From NCBI GenBank assembly GCA_016222945.1, contig JACRPY010000002.1, positions 496,001 through 560,000 on the forward strand: 64,000 bases of DNA, given 5' to 3'. Positions 40,993-50,476 of this stretch are shown here, piece after piece (position 1 is the first letter of the stretch; every line of letters begins with the position of its first letter). The notes below the pieces were generated by a model that was not told the DNA's origin, did no database searches, and saw only the letters and a program-made list of their open reading frames with translations. The position numbers were made by a program, and so were the translations under genes. The DNA comes from Methanobacterium sp. GTDB lineage: Archaea; Methanobacteriota; Methanobacteria; Methanobacteriales; Methanobacteriaceae.

Positions 40993-41547
40993 TCATTTAA
41001 TTTTAAAACTGTTAATAATTACGTTAAAATCTGCTTGTGCACTGTTAAATTCAGATACAGGAGCATATAGGTGCATTTTAAATAATTTACCATTTTTATT
41101 AATAGTTACTTCCATCCGTGATGGTCCTGAGTCTCCTTTGCTCCTATAAATAATTTCTTGAGCATCTACACCATCCACCTTAATTGTTTTATTGGAAACA
41201 ATCTCTAAAGGTAACATAACTGTTGCAGAAACAGTATTCTCTTTGCTGGAAACAGTTTTAGATTCATAAGCAGCAGTAATACTTGTTTTTTCTATTGTAA
41301 TCTGTTTTTTACCATTAAATAATGAAACACTGTAATTTCCAGGATTTAAATTCCATCCTTCAGGATAATCAAAAGACATTTCACTATCTTCATAATGTTT
41401 CATTTTAGAATTTTTATCAGTAAGATTATTAGTTGTATTTTGACCTGTCTGGTTATTATTGCCAGTATTAATACATCCAGATGCCAGAACAATTAAAAAC
41501 AAAATAGATATTATAAAAACATGTTTTTTCAAACTCAATACCCCCAA
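40993..41547 (-). CDS. Lipoprotein with PsbP-like domain
   Basis: A 184-residue exported lipoprotein. The signal sequence (KKHVFIISILFLIVLASGC) ends in the lipobox LASGC, followed by an Asn/Thr-rich linker with several N-glycosylation sequons. The rest (YEDSEMSFDYPEGWNLNPG then INSFKIK) matches the archaeal PsbP-related lipoproteins common in methanogens, whose function is unknown. ATG 41547 or 41529 may be the start. It precedes the PLD gene on the same strand with 40 bases between. Confidence 0.8.
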   Translation of the reverse strand: MGVLSLKKHVFIISILFLIVLASGCINTGNNNQTGQNTTNNLTDKNSKMKHYEDSEMSFDYPEGWNLNPGNYSVSLFNGKKQITIEKTSITAAYESKTVSSKENTVSATVMLPLEIVSNKTIKVDGVDAQEIIYRSKGDSGPSRMEVTINKNGKLFKMHLYAPVSEFNSAQADFNVIINSFKIK

Positions 41548-41634
41548 TATTATTATATGAATTCTTATATTTAAAATTCATTTAAGAGGCCGCAGCGAAC
41601 TTGATGTATAATTGCAGTTTAGAACAATTAATTT

Positions 41635-42762
41635 ATGCAAAGTGCAAATAAACATAATAGTATGCCTTCAAAACAAGAATTCGTCAGAAATATCATAAAG
41701 AGAGATGGCAAACTTTTTGCAGATGATATGGCCAAAAATCCAGTTTACGATGAAAAAAGTGGCGAATTTAAAATAATTGCAGATTTTACAGAATATTCTC
41801 CACTTCACAAAGGTCATAAGCACTGTATGGATATTTCAAAAGAAAAAATTGAAGATGGGCTCTTTGTTGCAGTAGTTCCAGGGCTATTTGAGCGAAGTGG
41901 CAGAGGACTGCCCTACATCATGACCAGACATGCAAGGGCCGATGCTGCAATTGCTGTTGGGGCAGATATAGTTATAGAAGGCCCACCAATGGGAATAATG
42001 GGTTCTGGGCAGTATTCATTATGTCTTGCAAAGATTTTTAAAGCATTGGATGCAGACTATATTCCAAGGGGTTATAAACCAGTTCAAGGTTTTGATAGGA
42101 TACTCCAGAAAATCTCGGATGGAAATGGAGTGGCTCCAAAACCCTATAAAATCATTGATATGGATACTAAAGAAGTTTTAATACAGGGAAAACTTCATGA
42201 AGACAATTATGTCATAGTATCACTTTCAAAATCCTTAAAAAAGGTAAATTTTGATTTTAAGGATAAATTCATATTCGTAAAACGTATTGAAGGCGTAAGT
42301 GGCACTAAAATTAGAGAAGCTGTTTTGAAGGAAGATTTTGATTCAGTTAAAGAAATGCTGCCTCCTGAAACCATTAAAGTTTTAAAGAGGGAAATTAACG
42401 AGCACCAAGCCCCGCTTCATGATCTAAGGAATGATGAAGGTATAATTGAACTTGTAAACACTAAATCCCCAAAATATTTAAAATCACTGGCTCTTTTAGA
42501 TGATAAAACTGTAGAAAACCTCATAAACAACCGACCATTTAACAATATGGGAAATATTGAAAAATGCATCTCACGAGGGTTTAGCAGACACTACAAAACG
42601 CGAATTTTATCATCTCTTGAAGCAAAAATAGATAAAAAAACAGTATCAGATTATATAGAGAAATACCCATCCGTTATTCGCGTATTAAACTATAAAGATA
42701 AAAAAACACTTAAAAATTTTAAAAATAACATTTCAATGAGGAGGATAGAAACATGGCAATAA
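41635..42762 (+). CDS. HIGH-motif nucleotidyltransferase family protein (TmcAL-like)
   Basis: The 375-residue protein has a nucleotidyltransferase core with the HxGH motif in FTEYSPLHKGHKHCMDI (about 57-72), FVAVVPGLFERSGRG and the second motif EGVSGTKIREAV (about 218-229). The layout resembles TmcAL/YlbM-type tRNA cytidine acetate ligases, including SPLHKGH in place of the bacterial NPFHNGH and a helical C-terminal domain. Activity on tRNA is likely only by family; other nucleotidyl transfer is possible. It overlaps the FKBP gene by ten bases. ATG 41635 or ATG 41662 may be the start. Confidence 0.7.
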   Translation: MQSANKHNSMPSKQEFVRNIIKRDGKLFADDMAKNPVYDEKSGEFKIIADFTEYSPLHKGHKHCMDISKEKIEDGLFVAVVPGLFERSGRGLPYIMTRHARADAAIAVGADIVIEGPPMGIMGSGQYSLCLAKIFKALDADYIPRGYKPVQGFDRILQKISDGNGVAPKPYKIIDMDTKEVLIQGKLHEDNYVIVSLSKSLKKVNFDFKDKFIFVKRIEGVSGTKIREAVLKEDFDSVKEMLPPETIKVLKREINEHQAPLHDLRNDEGIIELVNTKSPKYLKSLALLDDKTVENLINNRPFNNMGNIEKCISRGFSRHYKTRILSSLEAKIDKKTVSDYIEKYPSVIRVLNYKDKKTLKNFKNNISMRRIETWQ

Positions 42763-43487
42763 AAGAAGGAGATTTTATAAGGCTTAACTACACTGGAAAA
42801 GTTCAAGAAACAGGTGAAATATTCGACACAACCATGGAAGAAGTTGCAGAAAAAGAAGGACTTAAAACTGAAAATAAAACATATGGGGCAATACCAATCG
42901 CAGTAGGAACAGGACATATCTTAAAAGGTCTTGATGCAAGTATTGTAGGTATGGAAGCAGGTGAAGCAAAAACAATCGAAGTAAAACCAGAAGACGCCTT
43001 TGGAGTAAGAGATTCTAAATTAATGCAACTTATACCTATGGCAGAATTCAAAAGACAGAACATGAAGCCGCAAATAGGCATGAACATCACATTAGAAGGT
43101 CACACTGGAAGAATTAGAAGTATCAGCGGTGGAAGAGTAACAGTAGACTTCAACCATGAATTTGCAGGTAAAACATTAGTCTACGATGTGGAAATTGAAA
43201 AAATCATAGAAGACGACCTGGAGAAAATATATGGAATCATAGAGCTCCAGTACCCAAACCCAAACATAAAACCAGAAGACAACGAAGTAAAACTCGAAGA
43301 CGGCAAAGTCATGATATACCTTTCAGAAATGGCTAAATTCGATAACCAGGTTACATACGCAAAGTTCAGGATTGCAAGAGATATCTGGGACAACATGGGT
43401 ATAGACAGAGTTGAATTCGTAGATGTATTCGAGAAAAAAGTGAATACAGAAGAAGAAAAAGACGTGGAAGAACAAAACAGCGAATAG
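42753..43487 (+). CDS. FKBP-type peptidyl-prolyl cis-trans isomerase (long archaeal type)
   Basis: A 244-residue FKBP with IREGDFIRLNYTGKVQET-type N-terminus (here IKEGDFIRLNYTGKV), a long insert-in-flap domain (KPQIGMNITLEGHTGRIRSI, as in SlyD) and an extended C-terminal domain of about 90 residues seen in methanogen long FKBPs. It folds proteins in the cytoplasm and has chaperone activity; SlyD relatives handle nickel, but the His-rich tail is absent here. AGGAGGA precedes ATG 42753. Confidence 0.9.
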   Translation: MAIKEGDFIRLNYTGKVQETGEIFDTTMEEVAEKEGLKTENKTYGAIPIAVGTGHILKGLDASIVGMEAGEAKTIEVKPEDAFGVRDSKLMQLIPMAEFKRQNMKPQIGMNITLEGHTGRIRSISGGRVTVDFNHEFAGKTLVYDVEIEKIIEDDLEKIYGIIELQYPNPNIKPEDNEVKLEDGKVMIYLSEMAKFDNQVTYAKFRIARDIWDNMGIDRVEFVDVFEKKVNTEEEKDVEEQNSE

Positions 43488-43679
43488 AGTATTAAATTTG
43501 ATATAAAACTCTATTTTTCTATTTTAAAGATTAAAATTGTATAATATTGTTTTTAACCTCTTTTAATTGTTTATTTTCATTTATTTATTTTTATAACTTT
43601 TTATTTTTGATTTGTTTTTTGTGGTTATATAAAGTCATTACCGTTAAGTATTTATTTGTTATTGTATTATTATTGTATT

Positions 43680-46600
43680 ATGAATTTTAGGTTTTTTATT
43701 GTATCATTGTTGTTTTTAATTATTGCATCTTCTTTTTGTAGTGGTGTGGTTTTTGCTGATGTTCATTATGCTAATCCTGGTAATTATAAGAGTGTTTTGG
43801 GTGCTGCTGGTTATAGTGACACCATTATTTTCAGGGATGGTGTTTATAATGTGGATGAGCCTATTGAGGTTTTAAAATCATGGAAACTAGTAGCTGCAAA
43901 TTCTGGGGCCGCGGTTTTAAGGGCAACTGAGAGTATTCATACGGTTATTGATGTGTGGAGCAGTGATGTCACGGTTTCTGGTTTGGTTATTGATGGTAAT
44001 GGTCTTTCAAATTATGGTATTCATGGTAATTATGAGGGTCATTATGCAATTAATGGAAATTTCAATGGTAATACTATTATCAATAATAAACGTTTTGGTG
44101 TTCTTTTAACCAACACCAACTCATTATTTTCTAATAATTACGTTGCAAACAACGGAGAAGTAGGAATAGGATTGTTGGACAGTTCCACTTCAACATTAAC
44201 GGGTAACACGGTGGTTGGTTCGGGTTATACTGGTATTTATCTTTATAATTCACCTGGTTCCAGGTTAACTGGTAATGTGGTTAATGGTAATGGTGGTGGA
44301 GGGATATTTTTAAGGCTTAGTCCTAGTTCTTGGATTCAAAATAATGTTGCTAATGGTAATGGTTGGAGTGGTATTAATCTAGAGAGTAGTGGTAGTAGTG
44401 CTGTTGTCGCTAACACTGCTAATAGTAATCATATTGCTGGTTTATGGCTTACAGGTACCGATTCTACACCTATAATAGGGAATACTTTCCAATACAACCC
44501 ATACGGGGCGGTTTTTACCAGTAGTAACGGTAATTCATTTACTTATAACACTGTAACTAATAATGTGTACGGTGTAACATCTGGTTACAGTAATTCTGTT
44601 TCTAATAATCTTATAATGGATAATAGTGTTTGGGGTTTGAATATGGATACTTATGGAAACAATTTAAACAATCCCACCATCACAGACAACCAGATCTATA
44701 GAAACGGCATTGGAATAAAACTCGTAGGAAATAATAATATTCTAGGATCATTTTTATTCTTAAACAACAGTGTCCTAGCCAATAACTACGCATTGGAATT
44801 CACGGGTAATAGTAATCTGTTAGATGGAACACAATTATTCGGGAATAATAATGGTTTGCATTTAATGGGAGATAATAATGTTTTAACTAATCTTACTGTG
44901 GTTTATAACACATTAAACGGTGTTTTGATTGATGGTAATGGTAATAAACTTAATGATAGTTACTTTTTAAACAATACCAACGGATTAATCTTTAATGGTA
45001 ATGGAAACAATATAAACAATCTTTTCTTCTTAAACAACACTAATGCGTTAACTTTAAACGGGAATAATAACCTGGTTAATGGTTCTGGAGCATTAAATGG
45101 GACTAATGGGATACAAATCACAGGAACTAACAATATTATATCTAATAATAGTGTTAGTAATCAAAACAACACAGCAATGTACATCAACGGAAATAATATT
45201 GTTACAGGAAATAGTTTGACTGATAATAACGGTACAGGACTCTTAATAAGGTCGGATAATGATGTTGTTGATTTTTTGAATATGTTGGGAAACACTATAA
45301 TCTGTAACGGCCAGGGAATAAACATCCAGGGAAATAATAACCATATAAACAACCTTTTAACTATTTTTAACATTCTTTTAGATAACGGTTACAGTTTAAC
45401 CATCACAGGGAATAATAATCAAATGAATAACACTATTTTAACATTGAACAGGAATGGTTTACAGGTTATTGGAAACAATAACAGTTTTTCTAATATTACT
45501 AGCCGTTTTAACAACCAAACAGGAATAATATTTAATGGAAACAACAATACGTTGAATAGTAGTTTGTTGCAGAATAATACAAATGGTTTAACCATAAACG
45601 GAAGCAGTAATCATGTTAACAGCACACTAATCTTTAACAACACCAACGGAACCACCATAAACGGAAACAATAACAATTTAACACAAAACAACATTCATAA
45701 CAACACAGAAAACGGTATAACACTAAACGGCAGCAACAATACGTTTATTCAAAATAATATAACTGGAAATCCTCGTGCTATCCTCATTGAAAACGGAACA
45801 AATAACACATTAAACTACAACCGTATCGCAGGAAACACTCATAACCTCCATAATAATGATCATGGAACCGTTGATGCTCAGTATAATTGGTGGGGCCAAA
45901 ACATAGCCACATGTATCACGGGAATGAATATAAACACCAATAACCAGGCTGTTGCAGTTTTAAACGTACCATCAGGCACTATAAATCCAGGACAAATATA
46001 TAACATCACCGTAACCCTCAAAAGCAGCACAGGTGAGGAATTAGCATTGGAAATTCCTTCATTCCTGGTGCAATTCTTTATAAATAATGGAGGGGATGTC
46101 TACCCAGAAACAGCCCCTATGACTAATAACAGTGCCTGGACACAACTACAAGTCTTTAACCCTGGAAGCTACACACTAACTGCTGTAGTTGACCAGCAAA
46201 CACTCGTAAATACGTTGAGTACTCCGGTGAACAGTCAACCAGTCACACCACATAAAATACTGCAGAAGAGTGTTAGTTCTGGTGTTGCAGGTGATGGTAT
46301 GGTTATGTTAGGGGCGATGGCTGAGGCAAGGGCTTCTGAATCGGGGCAGCCTGTAAAGTCTGAGAATTTTTGGGATTCCACTCTAATCACTATTCCTGGC
46401 TATAAAAACTTAGATAATATGTGGGGTGGACAGTACATTAAAACGTTACTGGACTTTGGGTTCGGAACAGATAATAACGGTAATATTTCAGGCACAAACA
46501 CGGCTATTGACGCGGTTTTCGTAGCAATAGCCACAATAGCAACTGGTGGAACAGACCTCTTAGGAGCTTTAGGGTTGGGCGGTATAGATTTAAGTGTGAG

Positions 46601-47432
46601 TGGAATTACAGCTGCAATCACCGGAGCAATATACACACTAAGAGACGTTATAGTAAGATATGGGCCAATCATAGTAAATGGATTGGCAACAGCAATTAGA
46701 TCAGGCTGGTCAGGAGCAACACAATGGACATCAAGAATAATCCAAGGAGCTAAAGACAATTTAGGTCCTGCATACAATTTTTTGGTTAAATATCTTCCTA
46801 ACATAGGAGTTTCAACGAGTTCAGTTACAAAATTTGGTTTTGATTTGCTTTCAAGGGCTAGTATTCCTTTTGGCTGGAATCCTTTGACTATTGGAATAAA
46901 TATTGCTGAAACACTTGCTACTATTCCTTGGACTGCTACTAAAATTCCTTGGCTTACAAGAATTGTTAATACTCCTAGTTGGACGGGTTTTTCAAGAAGT
47001 TTGACATTAGGAGATATAACAGCGCTGGGCACAGGTACAATAGGGCCATCTGAAGGTATAATTAAAAGTATATCAGCAGGTATTGATAGTTTTAAAGCCG
47101 CCGCCAAAGATGCTTACAATAGAACTGTCCAACCTGCTTTAGACAGGTTTAACAGTGAAAGAGCAGAGTATCAAAAGAAAGGTTTAGTTAAGTATGTTCA
47201 ATCTAAATATAATCAAACTAAAACTTATGTTAAAGAAACCACTACTAAGGCTGTGAAGTATTATAATCATAATGTTAGGCCGTGGATGGAGCAGAATGTT
47301 AAACCAGTGGCACATAAATATTTAGATCCTATTGTGCAGTCAAAAACATTCAAAACAATAAGAAACTTGCCTGGAATAAAACAAGCAGCTGATGGTGTAA
47401 GTTGGTTTGCAAGGGGACTGGGAATTTGGTAG
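43680..47432 (+). CDS. Large secreted beta-helix surface protein with conserved basic C-terminal tail
   Basis: The 1250-residue protein starts at ATG 43680, about 50 bases after a TATA box (TTATATAA); TTG 43656 is in the leader. A signal peptide (FFIVSLLFLIIASSFCSGVV) is followed by right-handed beta-helix repeats (about 60-730) of the NosD/PbH1 type with very many Asn-x-Thr/Ser glycosylation sites. An Ig-like domain (about 732-855) follows, then a partly hydrophobic region (about 860-1148: IDAVFVAIATIATGGTDLLG and others) and the tail QPALDRFNSERAEYQKKG to GIW (about 1150-1250). The tail recurs in two downstream fragments. It is probably cell-surface exposed; whether the C-terminal part is an effector or an anchor is not known. 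The gene after it starts within 13 bases. Confidence 0.85.
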   Translation: MNFRFFIVSLLFLIIASSFCSGVVFADVHYANPGNYKSVLGAAGYSDTIIFRDGVYNVDEPIEVLKSWKLVAANSGAAVLRATESIHTVIDVWSSDVTVSGLVIDGNGLSNYGIHGNYEGHYAINGNFNGNTIINNKRFGVLLTNTNSLFSNNYVANNGEVGIGLLDSSTSTLTGNTVVGSGYTGIYLYNSPGSRLTGNVVNGNGGGGIFLRLSPSSWIQNNVANGNGWSGINLESSGSSAVVANTANSNHIAGLWLTGTDSTPIIGNTFQYNPYGAVFTSSNGNSFTYNTVTNNVYGVTSGYSNSVSNNLIMDNSVWGLNMDTYGNNLNNPTITDNQIYRNGIGIKLVGNNNILGSFLFLNNSVLANNYALEFTGNSNLLDGTQLFGNNNGLHLMGDNNVLTNLTVVYNTLNGVLIDGNGNKLNDSYFLNNTNGLIFNGNGNNINNLFFLNNTNALTLNGNNNLVNGSGALNGTNGIQITGTNNIISNNSVSNQNNTAMYINGNNIVTGNSLTDNNGTGLLIRSDNDVVDFLNMLGNTIICNGQGINIQGNNNHINNLLTIFNILLDNGYSLTITGNNNQMNNTILTLNRNGLQVIGNNNSFSNITSRFNNQTGIIFNGNNNTLNSSLLQNNTNGLTINGSSNHVNSTLIFNNTNGTTINGNNNNLTQNNIHNNTENGITLNGSNNTFIQNNITGNPRAILIENGTNNTLNYNRIAGNTHNLHNNDHGTVDAQYNWWGQNIATCITGMNINTNNQAVAVLNVPSGTINPGQIYNITVTLKSSTGEELALEIPSFLVQFFINNGGDVYPETAPMTNNSAWTQLQVFNPGSYTLTAVVDQQTLVNTLSTPVNSQPVTPHKILQKSVSSGVAGDGMVMLGAMAEARASESGQPVKSENFWDSTLITIPGYKNLDNMWGGQYIKTLLDFGFGTDNNGNISGTNTAIDAVFVAIATIATGGTDLLGALGLGGIDLSVSGITAAITGAIYTLRDVIVRYGPIIVNGLATAIRSGWSGATQWTSRIIQGAKDNLGPAYNFLVKYLPNIGVSTSSVTKFGFDLLSRASIPFGWNPLTIGINIAETLATIPWTATKIPWLTRIVNTPSWTGFSRSLTLGDITALGTGTIGPSEGIIKSISAGIDSFKAAAKDAYNRTVQPALDRFNSERAEYQKKGLVKYVQSKYNQTKTYVKETTTKAVKYYNHNVRPWMEQNVKPVAHKYLDPIVQSKTFKTIRNLPGIKQAADGVSWFARGLGIW

Positions 47433-47445
47433 GAAGATGATAAAA

Positions 47446-48222
47446 ATGGCGTATGATGAGTTTAAATATATAAACAAACACTATAACTCTTTGATTGATG
47501 AGTTTGGCGATGTTGATGGTGTTAGGGAGTTGGCTGATGAAATAAAAGGTTTGTATGATTCTGAATTATATGAAAAGTTCTTTAATGTTTTTGTATTTCA
47601 TGATAAGCATAATGATCTCAAGGAAATAAAATTTACAGAAGAGGATAGCAAAAAAGTTGTCATGGCCCAACTTGCTTATGGGAATATGGGACATCCTATT
47701 GTTTATAGTCCTCCATTGACTGATTTACTAATTTTTTATGATTTTTATAGGGTATACACTTTCTTTGCAGATATTTATGAGATTAACACGGGTAAAAAAG
47801 TTGATTACAATGAAATGAGAAAAATCCATCTTTGTAAATTAGATGAACATCTCATTTTTGCCCTAGATAAATTTGATGAAGTTACTGAAACTCCTGAACC
47901 AACTGCAGAATACTTCCAAAAACTAGGAAAAGTCAAATGGAAAGATAAAAAAACAAAAAAACTACTTGGGAAAACAATAAGATTATATGGATCGATTCAC
48001 ACTGAAAAATGGGGAATAAGAGAAGGAGGTAATTTAACTGTTTCGGAGGAGAAATTTCTTTTATTATTAGCTGGCTGCAGTGCTGTAAACAACAATCGAG
48101 ATAAAATTAACATGGAAGATATTATCATTGCGTATAGAACTTATTTTAAACTTCTTAAAACTGATTTACCTGTTTTAGTGGATAATTTATGGGAAATGAA
48201 TAAGTCTGAAGTGGATAAATAA
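47446..48222 (+). CDS. Unknown cytoplasmic partner protein (family A, immunity-like position)
   Basis: Not recognised. The protein (258 residues from ATG 47446, with AGGAAG upstream) is charged and helical, without signal peptide or membrane helix. Its C-terminal half contains TPEPTAEYFQKLGKVKWKDK and LLLLAGCSAVNNNRDKIN, both of which return in the 51243 gene, so the two are paralogues. It starts 13 bases after the stop of the large surface protein and is surely co-transcribed. The position, small size and family expansion suit an immunity or chaperone protein for the tail-bearing product; this is inference. GTG/TTG extension to 47407 would overlap the surface protein and is rejected. Confidence 0.7.
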   Translation: MAYDEFKYINKHYNSLIDEFGDVDGVRELADEIKGLYDSELYEKFFNVFVFHDKHNDLKEIKFTEEDSKKVVMAQLAYGNMGHPIVYSPPLTDLLIFYDFYRVYTFFADIYEINTGKKVDYNEMRKIHLCKLDEHLIFALDKFDEVTETPEPTAEYFQKLGKVKWKDKKTKKLLGKTIRLYGSIHTEKWGIREGGNLTVSEEKFLLLLAGCSAVNNNRDKINMEDIIIAYRTYFKLLKTDLPVLVDNLWEMNKSEVDK

Positions 48223-48230
48223 TGAATTAA

Positions 48231-49556
48231 TTTTTTAATATTCCTCGTAAACCTGCTGATCCGACTCCAAATAATAATCTTTGCGGAGCTATGGCTTTAG
48301 GTAACCTTCTAAACAGTTTAGGAGCAAAGGCAGATGCTAATCTAATATCACAGATTGGAGGATTAACCGACCAGGGAATAAGTTTTTATGGTTTAACACA
48401 AGCAGCCTCATACTATGGAATAAACCTAACAGGATTACATTTAGATGCAGGTCAACTAAAACCCAACGACATCGTACTCCTAAACATAAATGGAAACAAC
48501 CACTACGCTCTAATCCTCGGAAAACTCGGAGACAACTACATAATACAGGATCCGTTCCTGGGAACAGTAATCATGAATTCAGAACAATTCAACAAGTATT
48601 ATGCTGGAAATGCGTTGACCATGAATCCAAACGGACGAGGAACACCACTAAGTATTGATGAGATGAAGAACTTGTTTGGTGGTGTTTATGGGCAAGAGGG
48701 TGGAATTATTCCTACGATTGAAGGAATTGTAACTTTTTTAACCGGTGCTGGAGTTGCTACTTTACCAGAAGGTGTTGGTGTTGGTATTTTAGCCATAGCT
48801 GGAATTATAGCTGGCGGAGTGGCAATTTATAAAGCTAATGAATATTACTCACAGAAATACCCTGAATTAAATAAACCCCTGCCATCAAATGTACATATTG
48901 GAACGCAAATAGGAATGAAAATAGGTGCAGGAATAGCATTTGATATAGGATACTGGCTCGATGATCCAAAAACCAGATACGACTTAACACAACAAGATAT
49001 CTATGATTCAATGTGGCAAAATGGATTAAATACTATTTCTGCAAGTAATGATCCGCCCAAAGGGTGGGGTGAGATAGTTGCAAGGCTTATTGAAGAAACA
49101 AAAAATGCTCCATTGTATCAAAAAATTATAGCAGGAGGTATTATTGGAATGGGCCTCAACATGTTTGCTTATCCTATTTACGCGCCACTTATCTCTCCCG
49201 TAATTAATACAATTCAGTCTGCTCGGGAAAAAATCAATAAAAATTTAATTCAACCCGCACTCGACCGTTTTAACCAGGAAAGAGCAGAATTAGTTCAAAA
49301 AGGAGCAGTCAAATACGCTCAAACTAAATATACTCAAGCTAAAACTTATGTAAAAGAAAAAGCATATTATGTTAAGAAAGTTTATGATACACATGTTAAG
49401 CCGCTGGTACAAAAATACGTTAAACCCTCTGTCCATAGAATATTGGATCCTGTTTGGAATCATCCTGCAACTCAATGGGCTGTGAAAAATGTGCCTGGCT
49501 TTAAACGTGCCACAGATGGTTTAGGTTGGTTTGGAAATAAGATAGGGATATGGTAA
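48231..49556 (+). pseudogene. N-terminally truncated C39-peptidase-like protein with the conserved tail
   Basis: The open frame starts after an in-frame TAA (48228-48230) and reads IPRKPADPTPNNNLCGAMAL, so the catalytic Cys of a C39 (papain-like) peptidase domain is encoded at 48282-48284, before the first possible start ATG 48291. Starting there, 421 residues keep the His (NHYALI, residue 71) and Asp (QDPFLG, residue 87) of the triad but lose the Cys. A hydrophobic middle (IEGIVTFLTGAGVATLPEG; GILAIAGIIAGGVAIYK) and the tail QPALDRFNQERAELVQ to GIW (about 320-421) follow. No secretion signal remains. It looks like the 3' part of a former surface protein gene, kept as an orphan cassette. Confidence 0.65.
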
Positions 49557-49598
49557 ATGTGTTTTTCAATTTTAAAAAATATTAAGGGTGTTATTACC

Positions 49599-50048
49599 AT
49601 GTTTAATAAAATTAAATGTTTTAAATGGAATGAAAAACACAAATGGGCCTGGTATAATAAGGGTTTGGCTCTTTTAAGTCTTGGTAAGTTCGACAATTCA
49701 TTAGAATTTTTCGATAAAGCCCTAGAAATAGACCCAAAAGATAGATCTGCTTGGTATAATAAGGGTTTGGCTCTTTTGAATCTTGGTAGTTATAATGAAG
49801 CATTGGAGTATTTTGATAAAGCCCTAGAAATAGACCCAAAACATGTTCATGCATTGAGTAATAAAGGTCGTGTATTATCTGAGCTAGGAAGACCTGAAGA
49901 GGCGATGAAATATCATGAAAAAGCCATAAAGATCAATCCAAAGAATGAATATGCATGGCAAACCAAAAGCTTTACACTAGGCAAATTAGGGAAACCTGAA
50001 GAGGCAAGAAAGTGTCGTGAAGAATATTTGAAACATATTAACAAATAA
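49599..50048 (+). CDS. TPR repeat protein
   Basis: The product of ATG 49599 (149 residues, AGGGTG upstream) has four tetratricopeptide repeats of 34 residues, for example WAWYNKGLALLSLGKFDNSL and SAWYNKGLALLNLGSYNEAL. The first two repeats share an exact 26-base run, which points to recent duplication. TPR proteins bind partner proteins. It follows the truncated C39 gene by 42 bases and stands where family A stands after the first tail. GTG 49557 gives a longer frame but lacks a ribosome binding site. Confidence 0.8.
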   Translation: MFNKIKCFKWNEKHKWAWYNKGLALLSLGKFDNSLEFFDKALEIDPKDRSAWYNKGLALLNLGSYNEALEYFDKALEIDPKHVHALSNKGRVLSELGRPEEAMKYHEKAIKINPKNEYAWQTKSFTLGKLGKPEEARKCREEYLKHINK

Positions 50049-50122
50049 AATTCTGTTTAAACCAGCATTTTATGGTATTGTTGTAGTGTTAATGGTTTGT
50101 GGTGCTACTTTTTAGGTGTTAG

Positions 50123-50461
50123 GCTGTTGCTCAGCTAGTTTACAATAAAACTCTTCAACCAGCACTAGACAGATTCAACCAGGAAAGAGCAGAGTATCAA
50201 AAGAAAGGTTTAGTTAAGTATGCTCAGTCTAAATATACTCAAGCTAAAACTTTTGTTAAAGAGAAGGTGTATAAAGCTAAAAATGTGTATGATAGGCATT
50301 TTAAGCCATTAGCACAAAAATATATTGCGCCTGTAGCACATAAAATATTTGATCCTGTTTGGAATCATCCTGCAACTCAATGGGCTGTGAAAAATGTTCC
50401 AGGAGTTAAAACAGTTACAAATGGTTTAGTTTGGATTGGAAATAAGTTAGGAATCTGGTGA
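50123..50461 (+). pseudogene. Orphan copy of the conserved C-terminal tail
   Basis: From just after a TAG (50120-50122) the frame is open for 112 codons and encodes QPALDRFNQERAEYQKKG through to NKLGIW, the complete tail of the large surface protein, but with no start codon until GTG 50267 in the middle of the tail. Its first half has a 40-base run identical to the tail of the 43680 gene (50183-50222 against 47157-47196) and its second half a 47-base run identical to the 49446-49492 tail. It is therefore a mosaic orphan module. Upstream (50070-50118) a short hydrophobic reading FYGIVVVLMVCGATF ends in TAG and may be more of the same remnant. Confidence 0.75.
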
Positions 50462-50476
50462 AAGGAGTAATAACGT

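Noticed and set aside
41581..41634. GC-richer patch as a possible tRNA or small RNA
   Set aside because: It is too short for a tRNA and shows no cloverleaf, TPsiC loop or strong hairpin.
43680..45900. Repeated Asn/Gly codon runs as a CRISPR-like or tandem repeat array
   Set aside because: The repeats have no constant spacer or repeat sequence and are explained by beta-helix coding repeats.
46400..47107. A 235-residue minus-strand frame under the surface protein
   Set aside because: The plus-strand frame has a signal peptide, beta-helix repeats and a recurring tail; the antisense frame is rich in Pro and Ile without motifs and has no promoter.
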